This document shows, piece after piece, positions 1-11,919 of a stretch of 64,000 bases of DNA. The position numbers and the translations under genes are program-made. Origin of the DNA: Kangiella profundi (GTDB lineage: Bacteria; Pseudomonadota; Gammaproteobacteria; Enterobacterales; Kangiellaceae). The stretch covers positions 1 to 64,000 of the forward strand of contig NZ_CP025120.1 of NCBI RefSeq assembly GCF_002838765.1, read 5' to 3'. The notes beneath the pieces are model-generated. The model had not been told where the DNA came from and searched no databases. It saw only the letters and a list, made by a program, of their open reading frames with translations. Each line of letters opens with the position of its first letter. Position 1 is the stretch's first letter.

Positions 1-1395
1 ATGATGGGTAATGTGTGGCGGAGTTGTTTACAGAAATTGCAGTCAGAGTTATCTGCTACTGAATTCAACACTTGGATCAAACCTCTTCAAGTCAAGGAAA
101 CAGATTCGGAAATGGCTTTGTATGCACCGAATCCCTTTTTCGTTGACTGGATTCGTCAGCAATACCTGGATCGTATTAATGAATACCTTGAACAGAAAGA
201 CTCTTCTTCTCAAAAACAAATTTCACTGCATGTGGGTAACTTAAACCAGGCCGTAGAGCAAAGCAGCTCTACTTCTGCCGCATCGTCTACTTCTAATGGT
301 GCCAGTGTAGATACCTCCAACCAGATTCGCTCAACAACATTTGCCAAAACTGAACAAGCACCTTCAGGTTTCCAACAGAACAATCTTAACCCTAACTTTA
401 TTTTTAGTAATTTTGTTGAAGGTAAATCAAATCAGTTAGCTCGCGCAGCTGCGCAGCAGGTTACCGAAAATCCAGGTGAAGCTTATAACCCCTTGTTTAT
501 CTACGGTGGCGTAGGTTTGGGTAAAACCCACTTGATGCACTCTGTGGGTAATGCCATTTTAGAACAAAAGCCCAATGCCAGGATTGTCTATCTGCATTCT
601 GAACGGTTTATGGCCAATATGGTTAAAGCACTACAGACCGGAACGATGGACAAGTTTAAAAACTTTTACCGCTCTGTTGATGCCCTACTGATTGATGATA
701 TCCAGTTCTTTGCTAATAAAGGCCGTACTCAGGAAGAGTTCTTCCACACCTTCAACAACCTGATCGAAAAGAACAAGCAGGTTATTATCACCTGTGATAG
801 ATTTCCTAAAGAGGTTGAGGGCCTTGAAGAGCGTCTTAAGTCTAGATTCGGTTGGGGCCTGACTGTTGCAGTTGAACCACCCGAACTTGAAACGAGAGTG
901 GCAATTTTAATGAGCAAGGCTCATTCCTCTAAAATCGAGCTACCTAATGAAGTTGCTTTCTTTATCGCTAAACGCATACGTTCTAATGTTCGTGAGCTGG
1001 AGGGGGCGTTAAAACGTGTCATTGCGAATGCCCAGTTTACTGGGCGGGCTATTACCCTGGATTTTGTTAAAGACGCTCTTAAAGATTTGATTGCTGCTCA
1101 GGACAAATTGATTTCTATTGAAAACATACAAAAAACTGTTGCCAGCTATTACAAGATCAAGGTTTCTGATCTATTATCTCAAAGACGGAGTCGGTCTATT
1201 GCTCGACCTCGACAAATGGCTATGGCATTGGCGAAAAACCTCACCAATCATAGCCTACCCGAAATCGGCGATGCTTTTGGGGGAAAGGACCATACTACGG
1301 TTTTACATGCCTGTCGTAAGATAGAGCAGCTTAAAGGCGAAAGCATCGATATTGAAGAAGACTTTTCCAATTTACTAAGGACTCTGTCCAGCTAA
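1..1395 (+). CDS. dnaA: Chromosomal replication initiator protein DnaA
   Basis: This is the ATP-dependent initiator that binds DnaA boxes and opens oriC. The 464-residue product has the full family architecture. An N-terminal DnaB/DiaA-interaction domain is followed by a low-complexity Ser/Thr linker (about residues 80-120). The AAA+ core has Walker [10 protein letters not shown] (about 169-177) and Walker [10 protein letters not shown] (about 230). The C-terminal DNA-binding domain carries the [14 protein letters not shown] signature (about 427-440). Two ATG codons open the frame and either could be the start, because the upstream region with any ribosome site and oriC lies outside the window. 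dnaN follows after 15 bp, consistent with a dnaA-dnaN-recF transcript. Confidence 0.98.
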   Translation: MMGNVWRSCLQKLQSELSATEFNTWIKPLQVKETDSEMALYAPNPFFVDWIRQQYLDRINEYLEQKDSSSQKQISLHVGNLNQAVEQSSSTSAASSTSNGASVDTSNQIRSTTFAKTEQAPSGFQQNNLNPNFIFSNFVEGKSNQLARAAAQQVTENPGEAYNPLFIYGGVGLGKTHLMHSVGNAILEQKPNARIVYLHSERFMANMVKALQTGTMDKFKNFYRSVDALLIDDIQFFANKGRTQEEFFHTFNNLIEKNKQVIITCDRFPKEVEGLEERLKSRFGWGLTVAVEPPELETRVAILMSKAHSSKIELPNEVAFFIAKRIRSNVRELEGALKRVIANAQFTGRAITLDFVKDALKDLIAAQDKLISIENIQKTVASYYKIKVSDLLSQRRSRSIARPRQMAMALAKNLTNHSLPEIGDAFGGKDHTTVLHACRKIEQLKGESIDIEEDFSNLLRTLSS

Positions 1396-1410
1396 TAACA
1401 AGGTGTCTCT

Positions 1411-2514
1411 ATGCGTTTTACCATAAGCCGGGATCAATTGCTGGCGCCACTTCAATTGGTCAGTGGTGCTGTAGAAAAGCGACAAACTCTTCCTGTTCTA
1501 TCTAATGTTTTAATGGTTGTTGATGATAGTAAGTTATCACTTACTGCGACAGACCTTGAAGTAGAGCTTAAAGCACAGGTTGAACTTGAAGGAGAATTTG
1601 AGCCTGGTGAAATCACAGTTCCGGCCCGAAAACTGCTTGATATCGTACGCAGTCTCGGTGATGGCGAAAATGTTAAGGTTGAACAGTCAGAAACACGTCT
1701 TAAGTTAATTACTCCTAGCAGCCGCTTTAGCCTATCTACTATGTCTGCAAATGAGTTTCCTAATCTTGATGAAACGGCAAGTCTCGCATCTCTGGAATTG
1801 ACTCAGGAAGTACTAAAAACCCTGATTGAGAAAACACAGTTTGCAATGGCCCAGCAAGATGTTCGGTATTATCTCAACGGTATGTTGTTTGAGTTTGATA
1901 ATGACCGTTTAACGACTGTTGCTACCGATGGCCATCGTCTGGCACTTTCTCGTGCTAAAGTATTAATCGATACAGAAGATAAAATTAGCGCTATCATTCC
2001 TCGCAAAGGTGTTACCGAGCTGGCACGTCTGCTAGAACACAGCGAAGAGAAAGTTACCCTTAACCTTGGCTCTAATCATATTAAAGTTATCGGTGCCGAC
2101 TATTCATTTACTTCTAAGCTTGTTGACGGACGTTTCCCAGAGTACGACAAGGTATTGCCACGCAATGGTGACAAAGTTGTTATAGCCGATCGCGAACTAT
2201 TCAAAGAATCCTTATCTAGAGCTTCCATTCTTTGTAATGAAAAATTCCGAGGGGTACGTTTTATGCTATCTAACGAACAAGTTAGATTGCATGCCAATAA
2301 CCCTGAACAGGAAGAAGCTGAAGTTGAATTCGGTGTTGAATACCAGGGTTCCGATCTTGAGATTGGCTTTAATGTCAGTTACATGATTGACGTTATGAAT
2401 ACTATAAAAACTCAGCAAGTTAAGTTGACCTTTATAGATGCTAACAGCAGCACCTTAATTGAAGAAGTGGATGGCGGCGAAAGTTTGTACGTTGTTATGC
2501 CGATGCGTCTATAA
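1411..2514 (+). CDS. dnaN: DNA polymerase III beta subunit (sliding clamp)
   Basis: This is the ring-shaped processivity clamp that tethers Pol III and other polymerases to DNA. The 367-residue length matches the family (E. coli 366). The N-terminus MRFTISRDQLLAPLQ, the central FPNLDE segment and the C-terminal VVMPMRL end, part of the peptide-binding cleft, are typical. An AAGGTG ribosome site lies about 6 bp upstream of the ATG. The gene sits 15 bp after dnaA and 27 bp before recF, the standard gammaproteobacterial order. Confidence 0.98.
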   Translation: MRFTISRDQLLAPLQLVSGAVEKRQTLPVLSNVLMVVDDSKLSLTATDLEVELKAQVELEGEFEPGEITVPARKLLDIVRSLGDGENVKVEQSETRLKLITPSSRFSLSTMSANEFPNLDETASLASLELTQEVLKTLIEKTQFAMAQQDVRYYLNGMLFEFDNDRLTTVATDGHRLALSRAKVLIDTEDKISAIIPRKGVTELARLLEHSEEKVTLNLGSNHIKVIGADYSFTSKLVDGRFPEYDKVLPRNGDKVVIADRELFKESLSRASILCNEKFRGVRFMLSNEQVRLHANNPEQEEAEVEFGVEYQGSDLEIGFNVSYMIDVMNTIKTQQVKLTFIDANSSTLIEEVDGGESLYVVMPMRL

Positions 2515-2541
2515 ATCCTAATCGTATTTTCAGCATCCTAG

Positions 2542-3639
2542 ATGCAAATCCAATCCTTATCTATTCAGAACTTCAGAAACTTGCAGCCCTTGAGGCTGCA
2601 TTTTTCTCCCCAGCTTAATATAATCTACGGGGATAATGCCGCTGGAAAAACAAGTATTCTTGAATCTTTGTTTATTCTTGGGCATGGTCGTTCTTTTCGT
2701 ACCAGTCGTCACAGTAAATTAATTCACCATGAGCAGGACTCATTTACCCTGTATGGTGAACTCAATGCATATAATGTTCTGCACAGATTAGGGATTCAAC
2801 GGTTTCGAAATAATGACGTCAAGATGCGTCTTGATCAGGAGCCTCTTACAAAGCTGAGTGATTTAGTTGCCCTGGCCCCAATACAAGTACTCGCTCCAGA
2901 ACACTATGAATTATTGACCAAGGGTCCCAGTGGAAGACGCAAGCTTTTGGATTGGGGAGTGTTCCACGTGGAACATTCGTTCCTCAAACGCTGGCAAAGT
3001 TGTCACCGACTGATATTGCAGAGAAACAAGCTGTTAAAAACCAGTCGTAATTATCAGGAGCTTTCGGTCTGGGATCAGCAGCTTGTGCCTCTTTCCGAAC
3101 AAGTCTCACATTACCGTCAGCAATACATTGATCTTTTAACTCCCTTGTTTAAACAAATCGCAGGCAAATTCTTACCTGAAGTTAAGCTTTCTCTCGCTTT
3201 TTACCAAGGCTGGCAAGGTAATGACCTGGCTGCTCTTCTAAAAGAACAGTATAACAAAGACAAGAGACTCGGTTATACCCAGTCCACGATTCAGAAAGCA
3301 GATATTAAAATTATGTCTGGTAAAAAGCTTGCGGCAGACTACCTTTCTCGTGGTCAGCAAAAGCTTGTAACTACTGCTTTAAAGCTTGCTCAATTAAGCC
3401 TTGCACAGCAGCGAGGCCAGCAGTATCCTGTTTTTTTGCTTGATGATATTGGAGCTGAGCTTGACGAAAAGCACCAAAGAATGCTGTTAGATTTCCTAGC
3501 TCAGCAACCAGAGAACCAACAGATATTTATCACTTGCGTGCATTTAGATCCTCTCAAAAGCCTCCTAAACAGGTATAATAATGCCAAGTTGTTCCACGTG
3601 GAACACGGGGCCGTTACAGCGATAGAGGCCTCTAAGTGA
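2542..3639 (+). CDS. recF: DNA replication and repair protein RecF
   Basis: RecF is an SMC-like ATPase that helps load RecA at single-strand gaps. The 365 residues contain Walker A GDNAAGKTS (about 30-38), an ABC-type signature LSRGQQKLV (about 267-275) and Walker B VFLLDDIGAELD (about 296-307). The length is normal. Unusually, the sequence FHVEH occurs twice in the protein (near residues 141 and 351). Each copy is encoded by a perfect 16-bp parS-like palindrome, so the gene appears to double as carrier of centromere sites. recF lies between dnaN and gyrB as expected. Confidence 0.97.
   Translation: MQIQSLSIQNFRNLQPLRLHFSPQLNIIYGDNAAGKTSILESLFILGHGRSFRTSRHSKLIHHEQDSFTLYGELNAYNVLHRLGIQRFRNNDVKMRLDQEPLTKLSDLVALAPIQVLAPEHYELLTKGPSGRRKLLDWGVFHVEHSFLKRWQSCHRLILQRNKLLKTSRNYQELSVWDQQLVPLSEQVSHYRQQYIDLLTPLFKQIAGKFLPEVKLSLAFYQGWQGNDLAALLKEQYNKDKRLGYTQSTIQKADIKIMSGKKLAADYLSRGQQKLVTTALKLAQLSLAQQRGQQYPVFLLDDIGAELDEKHQRMLLDFLAQQPENQQIFITCVHLDPLKSLLNRYNNAKLFHVEHGAVTAIEASK
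2960..2975. promoter_or_regulatory. parS: parS-like ParB binding site 1 (inside recF)
   Basis: The 16-bp perfect palindrome TGTTCCACGTGGAACA lies within recF and is read as V-F-H-V-E-H. It is the ParB-binding centromere sequence as known from pseudomonads and differs only slightly from the Bacillus consensus. Its place about 3 kb from dnaA fits the known origin-proximal clustering of parS. The function is inferred, because parA/parB are not in the window. Confidence 0.87.
3590..3605. promoter_or_regulatory. parS: parS-like ParB binding site 2 (inside recF)
   Basis: This is a second identical copy of TGTTCCACGTGGAACA, 630 bp after the first and near the recF 3' end, read as L-F-H-V-E-H. Two identical 16-bp palindromes within one gene are not expected by chance. 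This one lies in the less conserved C-terminus, so the DNA sequence is probably what is being kept. Confidence 0.87.
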
Positions 3640-3670
3640 ATGCGCAATAAGCTCATATAGAACATCATAA

Positions 3671-6106
<2,436 letters not shown>

Positions 6107-6136
6107 TATGATTTAAATTTAAACTCAGACTTTTAA

Positions 6137-6170
6137 AAGAATACCGCCATATGGCGGTTTTCTTTTTTAT
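6137..6170 (+). terminator. Rho-independent terminator after gyrB
   Basis: The stem ACCGCCAT/ATGGCGGT (6143-6158) is followed by a T-rich tail to 6170, 37 bp after the gyrB stop. It would end the dnaA-dnaN-recF-gyrB transcript before the convergent polyphosphate kinase gene. Confidence 0.85.
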
Positions 6171-6197
6171 GATGGAATATTAATTAAAAGTAAGTAC

Positions 6198-7130
6198 TTA
6201 CTTATCAACACTGTCATTTAAGATCTTTTCATAGGCAGGTAGAGCGGCCTGATCTTCGTCAGACAGACTTGGAAACTGCAAAGGGAGGCGAGAGATATTG
6301 TCTAATACCAGTTGCGATACTATGGCTCGCATAGCAGCTTTATTGTCAGCGGGAATGATATACCAGGGTGCCCAGTGCCGAGATGTATTAGCTAAAGCTT
6401 CTTGGTAGGCGTGTTGATACTTGTCCCATAGCTGACTTTCTTCTATATCCGAACTGGAAAACTTCCAATTTTTCTCTGGATTGTGGATACGAGACAAAAA
6501 TCGTCGGTGCTGTTCCTGTTGTGAAACATTCAGGAAAAACTTGAGAATCATGGTGCCATTTCGAGCAAGGTGAGCTTCATGAGAATTAATGGACTGAAAC
6601 CGGTCTGACCAAAAATGGGTATCATGCACAATAGAAGAAATATCATTATCAGTTAGATTAGGTAGTCGTTGATTAAGCAGATATTTGGGGTGTACTCGAA
6701 CCACCAGCACTTCTTCATAATAACTGCGATTAAAAATACCAATTCTGCCGCGCTCAGGAAGAGCTTTATTAGTGCGCCACAAAAAGTCGTGGTCCAGCTC
6801 CTGACTAGAGGGTTGTTTAAAGCTGTGAACCTGGAATCCAGCTGGGTTTATCCCACTGAAGACTTTTCTGATGGTGCTGTCTTTACCAGCAGCGTCCAGT
6901 GCCTGAAAAATTAAAAGAACAGAAAAACGATTATCAGCAAACATCTTATGTTGCAGATGATAGAGCGCATCAGAGTTTACCTGTAATTGAGCCTTATATT
7001 CATCCTTAGTTAGAGCTGATGAAGGAGACGTTTGTAGTTGATTGATGGCTAATTGACCATCAAACGGCATTAGGAAAGGTGAATCAACACAATGAAACAA
7101 AGATGAGTTTGCTTGATGACTGTCAGCCAT
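6198..7130 (-). CDS. Polyphosphate kinase 2 family protein (class III-like)
   Basis: Enzymes of this family move phosphate between polyphosphate and nucleotides in the cytoplasm. The 310-residue product has Walker A LDAAGKDS, the HSFKQPSSQELDHDFLWR segment, the lid-region NRSYYEEVLVVRVHP, and the late RWHAPWYIIPAD-like motif (here HWAPWYIIPADNKAAMRA). The FKQPS and LPERGRIGIFNRSYYE wording resembles PPK2 class III, which uses both AMP and ADP; the class is inferred. The frame is open to 7196, but the start at 7130 (MADSHQ) gives the normal family N-terminus. It is a single gene, convergent with gyrB. Confidence 0.9.
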   Translation of the reverse strand: MADSHQANSSLFHCVDSPFLMPFDGQLAINQLQTSPSSALTKDEYKAQLQVNSDALYHLQHKMFADNRFSVLLIFQALDAAGKDSTIRKVFSGINPAGFQVHSFKQPSSQELDHDFLWRTNKALPERGRIGIFNRSYYEEVLVVRVHPKYLLNQRLPNLTDNDISSIVHDTHFWSDRFQSINSHEAHLARNGTMILKFFLNVSQQEQHRRFLSRIHNPEKNWKFSSSDIEESQLWDKYQHAYQEALANTSRHWAPWYIIPADNKAAMRAIVSQLVLDNISRLPLQFPSLSDEDQAALPAYEKILNDSVDK

Positions 7131-7288
7131 ATAAGTAGGTACCTTATAAACAATGATTACAAGATCCATCAAATTGAAAAAAATAACAAGCCGCAATTGT
7201 TAAACATTCAGAAATGAGCTGTAAATCATTGATATAGAAGTCAGCAGGAGTAAGATAACTTAGGAATCAAAAACAAAAAGGAGAATTT

Positions 7289-7492
7289 ATGTCAGTAGCA
7301 AAAGTCACTGAAATTATTGCAGATTCAAAAGATAGTTTTGAGGATGCCGTGAAACAAGGCATCAGAAGAGCAAACAAAACGTTGGATCAGGTAAAGTCTG
7401 CATGGATAAAAGAGCAGCAGGTTGTCATAAAAGATGGAGAGGTGGATAAGTTTCGAGTAGTTATGAAAGTAACCTTCCTCTTAAAAGATTAA
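7289..7492 (+). CDS. Dodecin family flavin-binding protein
   Basis: Dodecins are small cytoplasmic dodecamers that bind and buffer flavins. The 67-residue product fits the family: N-terminal strand, a helix SFEDAVKQGIRRANKTLDQVKSAW, then two strands ending FRVVMKVTFLL. The Trp near residue 39 is in the position of the flavin-stacking Trp of known dodecins. A strong AAAGGAGA ribosome site precedes the ATG. It is monocistronic and ends in a hairpin terminator. Confidence 0.9.
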   Translation: MSVAKVTEIIADSKDSFEDAVKQGIRRANKTLDQVKSAWIKEQQVVIKDGEVDKFRVVMKVTFLLKD

Positions 7493-7508
7493 CCTAACCC
7501 TATTAACC

Positions 7509-7538
7509 AAAAGCCCATGTCACGCCATGGGCTTTTTG
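7509..7538 (+). terminator. Rho-independent terminator after dodecin gene
   Basis: The stem AAGCCCATG/CATGGGCTT (7511-7535) has a 7-base loop and a following T run, 18 bp after the dodecin stop. The preceding A-run means it could also serve the convergent minus-strand ATPase gene. Confidence 0.85.
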
Positions 7539-7563
7539 CTATCAGGAAGTTAAACTTTAGTGG

Positions 7564-9054
7564 TTACTTACTACCAAGAATAGAACCAAGCAACCCACGA
7601 ACAATTCTGCGACCAAGCCCGGAGCTGATGGTGCGAACCAGGGTTTTGGTAAAGGCTTCGCCAATTGACTGACGATTTGATCGTCGAGCGGGTTTCGACT
7701 GTTTGCGGATTTTTTCTGCCTCTTTCATTTCATTAGCTTGACGCTGAGCCAGCTCTTGCTCCCTTTGCAGTAATACTTCATAAGCTGATTGTCTATCGAT
7801 AGAATTGTCATAAACACCTTTAATTACAGATTTGGTGAATAGTGACTTCCAGTCATCATCATTGAGTGGGCCTATCTTGGAACAAGGTGGGCATATTAAT
7901 GTCTGCTCTACAGGGGTGGGTCGACCTTTCTCATCGAGGACCGAAACTAAAGCTTCACCCACAGATAATTGAGTAATCACTTCTTCTGTATTAAGTTTAC
8001 GGTTGGGTCTAAAGGTTTCTGCGGCCGCTCGAATGGCTTTTTGATCTTTCGGTGTAAAGGCGCGTAGAGCATGTTGAACGCGGTTACCCAGCTGACCAAG
8101 GACAGAGTCTGGAATATCGGTTGGGTTTTGAGTGACAAAGTAAACGCCAACGCCTTTGGAACGGATTAATCGAACAACTTGTTCGATACGTTGCAAAAGA
8201 ATTTTTGGGGCATGGTCAAATAACAGGTGAGCTTCGTCAAAAAAGAAGACCAGGCGGGGTTTGTCAGCATCACCAACCTCATCCAGTTCTTCAAAAAGTT
8301 CGGACAGTAGCCAAAGCAAGAACGTGGAATAAATTTTTGGATTAAGCATCAATTCTCGGCTATAGAGTAAATTAATATAGCCTTTACCATTAGGGTCTAA
8401 ACGCATCATGTCATTGATGTTTAAGGCGGGTTCACCAAAGAAGTAATCGCCGCCAGAATTTTCAAGAACCAGGAGCTTTCGAATAATGGCTGCAACGGTT
8501 TGTGAGGTCACATTGCCGTAATTACGACTGACCTCCTGACGGTTATCACTTAACCAGTTAAGCATCGAGCGAAGATCTTTAATGTCGAGCAGTAAAAGCC
8601 CCTGTTCATCGGCAATGTCAAAGGCAATATGTAATACACCACTCTGGGTATCATTAAGCTCAAGAAGATTGGCGAGTAACAAGGGACCCATTTCCGAAAT
8701 AGTAGTTCTTATTGGATGACCATGATTGCCATAAACATCCCAAAACAAAACAGGGTTAGGACGAGATTTATAGTCGGGTATATGAATAGCTTCAATTCGT
8801 TCTGAGATTTTGGGGTGGGGTAGCGCGGCTTTGCCAACTCCGCTTAAATCACCTTTGATATCAGCGGCAAAGACAGGAACTCCTATATTAGAAAAGGCCT
8901 CAGCAAGGACTTGTAAAGTAACCGTTTTGCCGGTACCGGTAGCACCAGCAATTAGGCCGTGACGGTTTGCCATTTTGGGATTCAATTGAATATGTTGTTG
9001 TTCGTTATTACCGCCAATTAGTATCATAATGTCAGTCCATGCATAATTATTCAT
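7564..9054 (-). CDS. HerA/YjgR-like ATPase (DUF853)
   Basis: The 496-residue protein belongs to the YjgR family of HerA/FtsK-like P-loop ATPases, whose cellular role is not settled. Walker A GATGTGKTVT (about 37-46) sits in the family block MANRHGLIAGATGTGKT. FAADIKGDLSG follows, and Walker B is LVFFFDEAHLLF. The VYFVTQNPTDIPDSVLGQLGNRVQHALRAFTP segment holds the sensor and arginine-finger region. The C-terminus is rich in basic and Ser residues. The start at 9054 is weakly supported by ribosome sites; an alternative ATG at 9027 (MILIGG) gives a family-like N-terminus. Confidence 0.9.
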   Translation of the reverse strand: MNNYAWTDIMILIGGNNEQQHIQLNPKMANRHGLIAGATGTGKTVTLQVLAEAFSNIGVPVFAADIKGDLSGVGKAALPHPKISERIEAIHIPDYKSRPNPVLFWDVYGNHGHPIRTTISEMGPLLLANLLELNDTQSGVLHIAFDIADEQGLLLLDIKDLRSMLNWLSDNRQEVSRNYGNVTSQTVAAIIRKLLVLENSGGDYFFGEPALNINDMMRLDPNGKGYINLLYSRELMLNPKIYSTFLLWLLSELFEELDEVGDADKPRLVFFFDEAHLLFDHAPKILLQRIEQVVRLIRSKGVGVYFVTQNPTDIPDSVLGQLGNRVQHALRAFTPKDQKAIRAAAETFRPNRKLNTEEVITQLSVGEALVSVLDEKGRPTPVEQTLICPPCSKIGPLNDDDWKSLFTKSVIKGVYDNSIDRQSAYEVLLQREQELAQRQANEMKEAEKIRKQSKPARRSNRQSIGEAFTKTLVRTISSGLGRRIVRGLLGSILGSK

Positions 9055-9190
9055 TCAGAATAAATAATCACAATCAAAACGCAAGTAAAAGATTTGGCTG
9101 GGACAGCAAAGAAAAGTTGATATTAATCAAGAAACTAAGACGAAAATAGCGTAGATTAAGAGTAGAAAGAGGGCCAACCTGGGAGGGGAC

Positions 9191-11170
9191 ATGAATTTTG
9201 ATTTGTTGCTGGAAAAGACGCTAAGCTCAACGAATGAGCAAACAACAAATAGTGTCTTATGTGATAAGAAAAATAAACTACAGGATGTAAAGCTAGAACA
9301 GGTTGATTTTGAAAACCAGTTATTTATTACCGAAGATAACAAAACACCATTCTCCGAAACTCAATATATTGTCATCCAAAAACCTGTTTTTGAAAGCCTC
9401 GAGGAATATCAGAAAGAAACGGGCAATCTAAACTACTCCAACTATCGGGTAGAGATGAGTGATAAATTTACCATAACCGGGCAGTGTGTTTTCTGTGAAA
9501 AAGAGAATGGTCTCTGGAAAGTACTGCGTCTGCATCATAACAACATTTTCATTATACTTATATCAGAAGCCAACATAACTAATATGGACATACTGCAGGG
9601 AAATGGTCGTTCGACCTTTGGCAAAGAAGAAGATCGATACACCGGTGAAATCAGGGATATTGATTTGGGTTCAATAGAAATAGATGAGAAATGGGTGCGG
9701 AAATTTCCGCCGGAACTTCTATTTAAATATCAGGCATTACCGTTATACAAAAAAAACAACTATCTTGAAGTAGCTTTTACCAACCCACAACAAATAGATG
9801 CGATGCAGGTATTGAGCTTCATAGCGGGCTGTAACATTGAACCACTAAAAGCCAACAAGCGAGATCTATTGGAATATTTAAGTGGCATCGTTCAATTTCA
9901 AAACGAAAAAGAAGCGCTAAACGAACTGAAGCGAGTAGGAATAGATGCCAGTAAAAACCTAGCCACCAATGAAATTGAAAGTTTGGGTAAAAAGAAAGGT
10001 GTGATTAACTTAATGGCATCAATCATAACGGATGCGATTGAGAAAGGAGCTTCAGACATCCATTTACATCCACGGGCGAAACATCTACAACTCTTGTACA
10101 GAATGGACGGCACACTGACGCCTATTCGAAAACTGAATTTGTCATTACACCAGGCATTAGTCAGTCGTATAAAAATTATTGGTGGTATGGATATATCAGA
10201 GCGTCGATTACCACAAGATGGACGTATAGAATATGCCGGCAATGGAAAAAGTATCGATATGCGTATTTCAGTCATGCCGACCGTTTATGGGGAAAGCGTT
10301 GTCATTCGTATATTGGATAGTTCGCAAGGGTTGCGTGACATAACGGAGCTTGGCTTCAATGAAAAGGACACGGAACGATTCGTGAATTTATTGCATTCAA
10401 GTTATGGCATGTTTCTAGTAACAGGACCAACCGGTTCAGGTAAATCAACTACACTTTATGCTGCCATTAATGAGAAAGTAAAAGAAGGCCCGCACATCGT
10501 TACAGTAGAAGAGCCGGTGGAATACAAGATGGAAGGCGTAACCCAAATCCCGGTGAATCATAAGATAGGCTATACCTTTGCCAGGGCGCTGAGAAATATT
10601 TTACGGCATGATCCTGATGTCATCATGGTCGGAGAAATCCGCGATGGGGAAACAGCTAAAATTGCTGTAGAAAGTTCATTAACGGGTCACCTGGTGTTAA
10701 GCACTCTGCATACTAATAGTGCAGTAAGTACCATTACGCGTCTAATTGAAATGGGTGTTGAACCTTATCTGTTAAAAGATGCCTTGGTTGGAATTCTGGC
10801 ACAACGATTAGTAAAGAAAAACTGTCCGCACTGTCTCGAAGAAGAAGTAATCCCAGAATCAATTCGCAAAGAAATTCAAGCTGCAAAAAATGATAAGTTT
10901 TATAAAGGAGCCGGTTGTGCGGAGTGCTTTAATACCGGCATAGCAGGCAGACGATCTGTGTATGAGTTACTCAGTATTTCACCTGAAGTAGCACTCGAAA
11001 TTAATGAGACATTGGATATCAACAAACTCAATGAAATAGCAAAAAAACAGGGAATGGTTACCTTGGCGGAAATGGCTTTAGAACTAGCACGCAAAAAAGA
11101 AATCTCGGCTTTAGAGGTCTATAAAATCAGGGCCAATGCCAGCCAGATAAAAACACTGGAAGAAGAATAA
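9191..11170 (+). CDS. GspE/PilB-family secretion or pilus ATPase (orphan)
   Basis: The 659-residue protein has the complete C-terminal module of type II secretion/type IV pilus assembly ATPases. It shows Walker A GPTGSGKSTT (about 414-423), an Asp box VTVEEPVEYKMEGVTQ, Walker B DVIMVGEIRD (about 476-485), a His box TGHLVLSTLHTN, and a tetracysteine zinc motif (CPHC about 547, GCAEC about 575). A GspE/MshEN-type N2 domain occupies about 180-260. The first ~170 residues are not a domain I recognise. A GGGAGG ribosome site supports the ATG. No pilin, inner-membrane platform or secretin gene is nearby, so the system it serves is unknown. Confidence 0.88.
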   Translation: MNFDLLLEKTLSSTNEQTTNSVLCDKKNKLQDVKLEQVDFENQLFITEDNKTPFSETQYIVIQKPVFESLEEYQKETGNLNYSNYRVEMSDKFTITGQCVFCEKENGLWKVLRLHHNNIFIILISEANITNMDILQGNGRSTFGKEEDRYTGEIRDIDLGSIEIDEKWVRKFPPELLFKYQALPLYKKNNYLEVAFTNPQQIDAMQVLSFIAGCNIEPLKANKRDLLEYLSGIVQFQNEKEALNELKRVGIDASKNLATNEIESLGKKKGVINLMASIITDAIEKGASDIHLHPRAKHLQLLYRMDGTLTPIRKLNLSLHQALVSRIKIIGGMDISERRLPQDGRIEYAGNGKSIDMRISVMPTVYGESVVIRILDSSQGLRDITELGFNEKDTERFVNLLHSSYGMFLVTGPTGSGKSTTLYAAINEKVKEGPHIVTVEEPVEYKMEGVTQIPVNHKIGYTFARALRNILRHDPDVIMVGEIRDGETAKIAVESSLTGHLVLSTLHTNSAVSTITRLIEMGVEPYLLKDALVGILAQRLVKKNCPHCLEEEVIPESIRKEIQAAKNDKFYKGAGCAECFNTGIAGRRSVYELLSISPEVALEINETLDINKLNEIAKKQGMVTLAEMALELARKKEISALEVYKIRANASQIKTLEEE

Positions 11171-11283
11171 TGTAACCAAACATAATTTCAAATCGTCTAC
11201 CTGTAAACATCAAACAAAAAGAGTTGTAGAAACTGCATCTTAGCTGATGTAACTTGTTGTATTAATGGATAAAAGGGGGTGAT

Positions 11284-11844
11284 ATGAAAAATTTAATATT
11301 ACTGGCCATAAGCGTAGTAGTGTTAGGGTTATTAGGTTGTAAAAATGATGATGAAGAAACTAAGCTATCTGCTTCGTTAACCATGAAAACTTATGAAGTG
11401 GGGTCACAGGATATCACTTATGGTCCAGAGAAGACTGTTTTCATGGAAAAGGAACCAATAGCATTTGATATGAAGTTGACCAATACTGGATTCAAAACAG
11501 AGCGTGTAGAGTTCGGCGGGTGTGGGTTTGATGTCATTGAAATATACGACTCGAATGGAGACATGGTTTATAGTTCAGAAATTACAACAACAGGTTGCGG
11601 CGCAGTGTGGTATGTAGAGGTTATGTACACGGGAGAAACAATTGGGTCACCAACACTTTGGGATCAAGAGTTATATAATGTGGATCCTGATACTGGAGCA
11701 ATTTCAGCTACTGGTGAATATCTACAACCAGGAGACTATACAGTGATAGGTTATGCGAAGGTACATCTAGGATCCTCAGAAGCGGAAGCAACGATTATTC
11801 CAGTGCCTGTAGAGTTAAGCCTAACAATAGAGGCATCAGAGTAA
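11284..11844 (+). CDS. Lipoprotein with BsuPI-like (proteinase inhibitor) fold
   Basis: The 186-residue product has a signal peptide ending in the lipobox LLGC with Cys19, so it should be a membrane-anchored lipoprotein. The body resembles the BsuPI domain: an LTNTGFKTERVEF strand pair, a CGFDVIEIYDSNGDMVYSS strand block and the closing LQPGDYTVIGYAKV. Bacterial proteins with this beta-sandwich are named after an intracellular proteinase inhibitor, but most lack a proven function. A GGGGGTG ribosome site lies just upstream. The gene stands alone and ends at a terminator shared with ubiK. Confidence 0.75.
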   Translation: MKNLILLAISVVVLGLLGCKNDDEETKLSASLTMKTYEVGSQDITYGPEKTVFMEKEPIAFDMKLTNTGFKTERVEFGGCGFDVIEIYDSNGDMVYSSEITTTGCGAVWYVEVMYTGETIGSPTLWDQELYNVDPDTGAISATGEYLQPGDYTVIGYAKVHLGSSEAEATIIPVPVELSLTIEASE

Positions 11845-11882
11845 GAAGTGTAACAACTTTTAGGTAGTATTAGGTGTAATAA

Positions 11883-11905
11883 AAAAGGAGCCGATGGCTC
11901 CTTTT
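11883..11905. terminator. Bidirectional terminator between lipoprotein gene and ubiK
   Basis: The stem AAAAGGAGCC/GGCTCCTTTT with loop GAT has A-rich and T-rich flanks on the two sides. It can therefore end transcripts from both convergent genes. Confidence 0.85.
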
Positions 11906-11919
11906 GTCATATATAAAAA

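Noticed and set aside
729..917. Minus-strand ORF inside dnaA
   Set aside because: It is antisense to the AAA+ core of dnaA and has no protein-like features. Similar antisense frames inside gyrB, fadB, katG and the P-type ATPase were dropped for the same reason.
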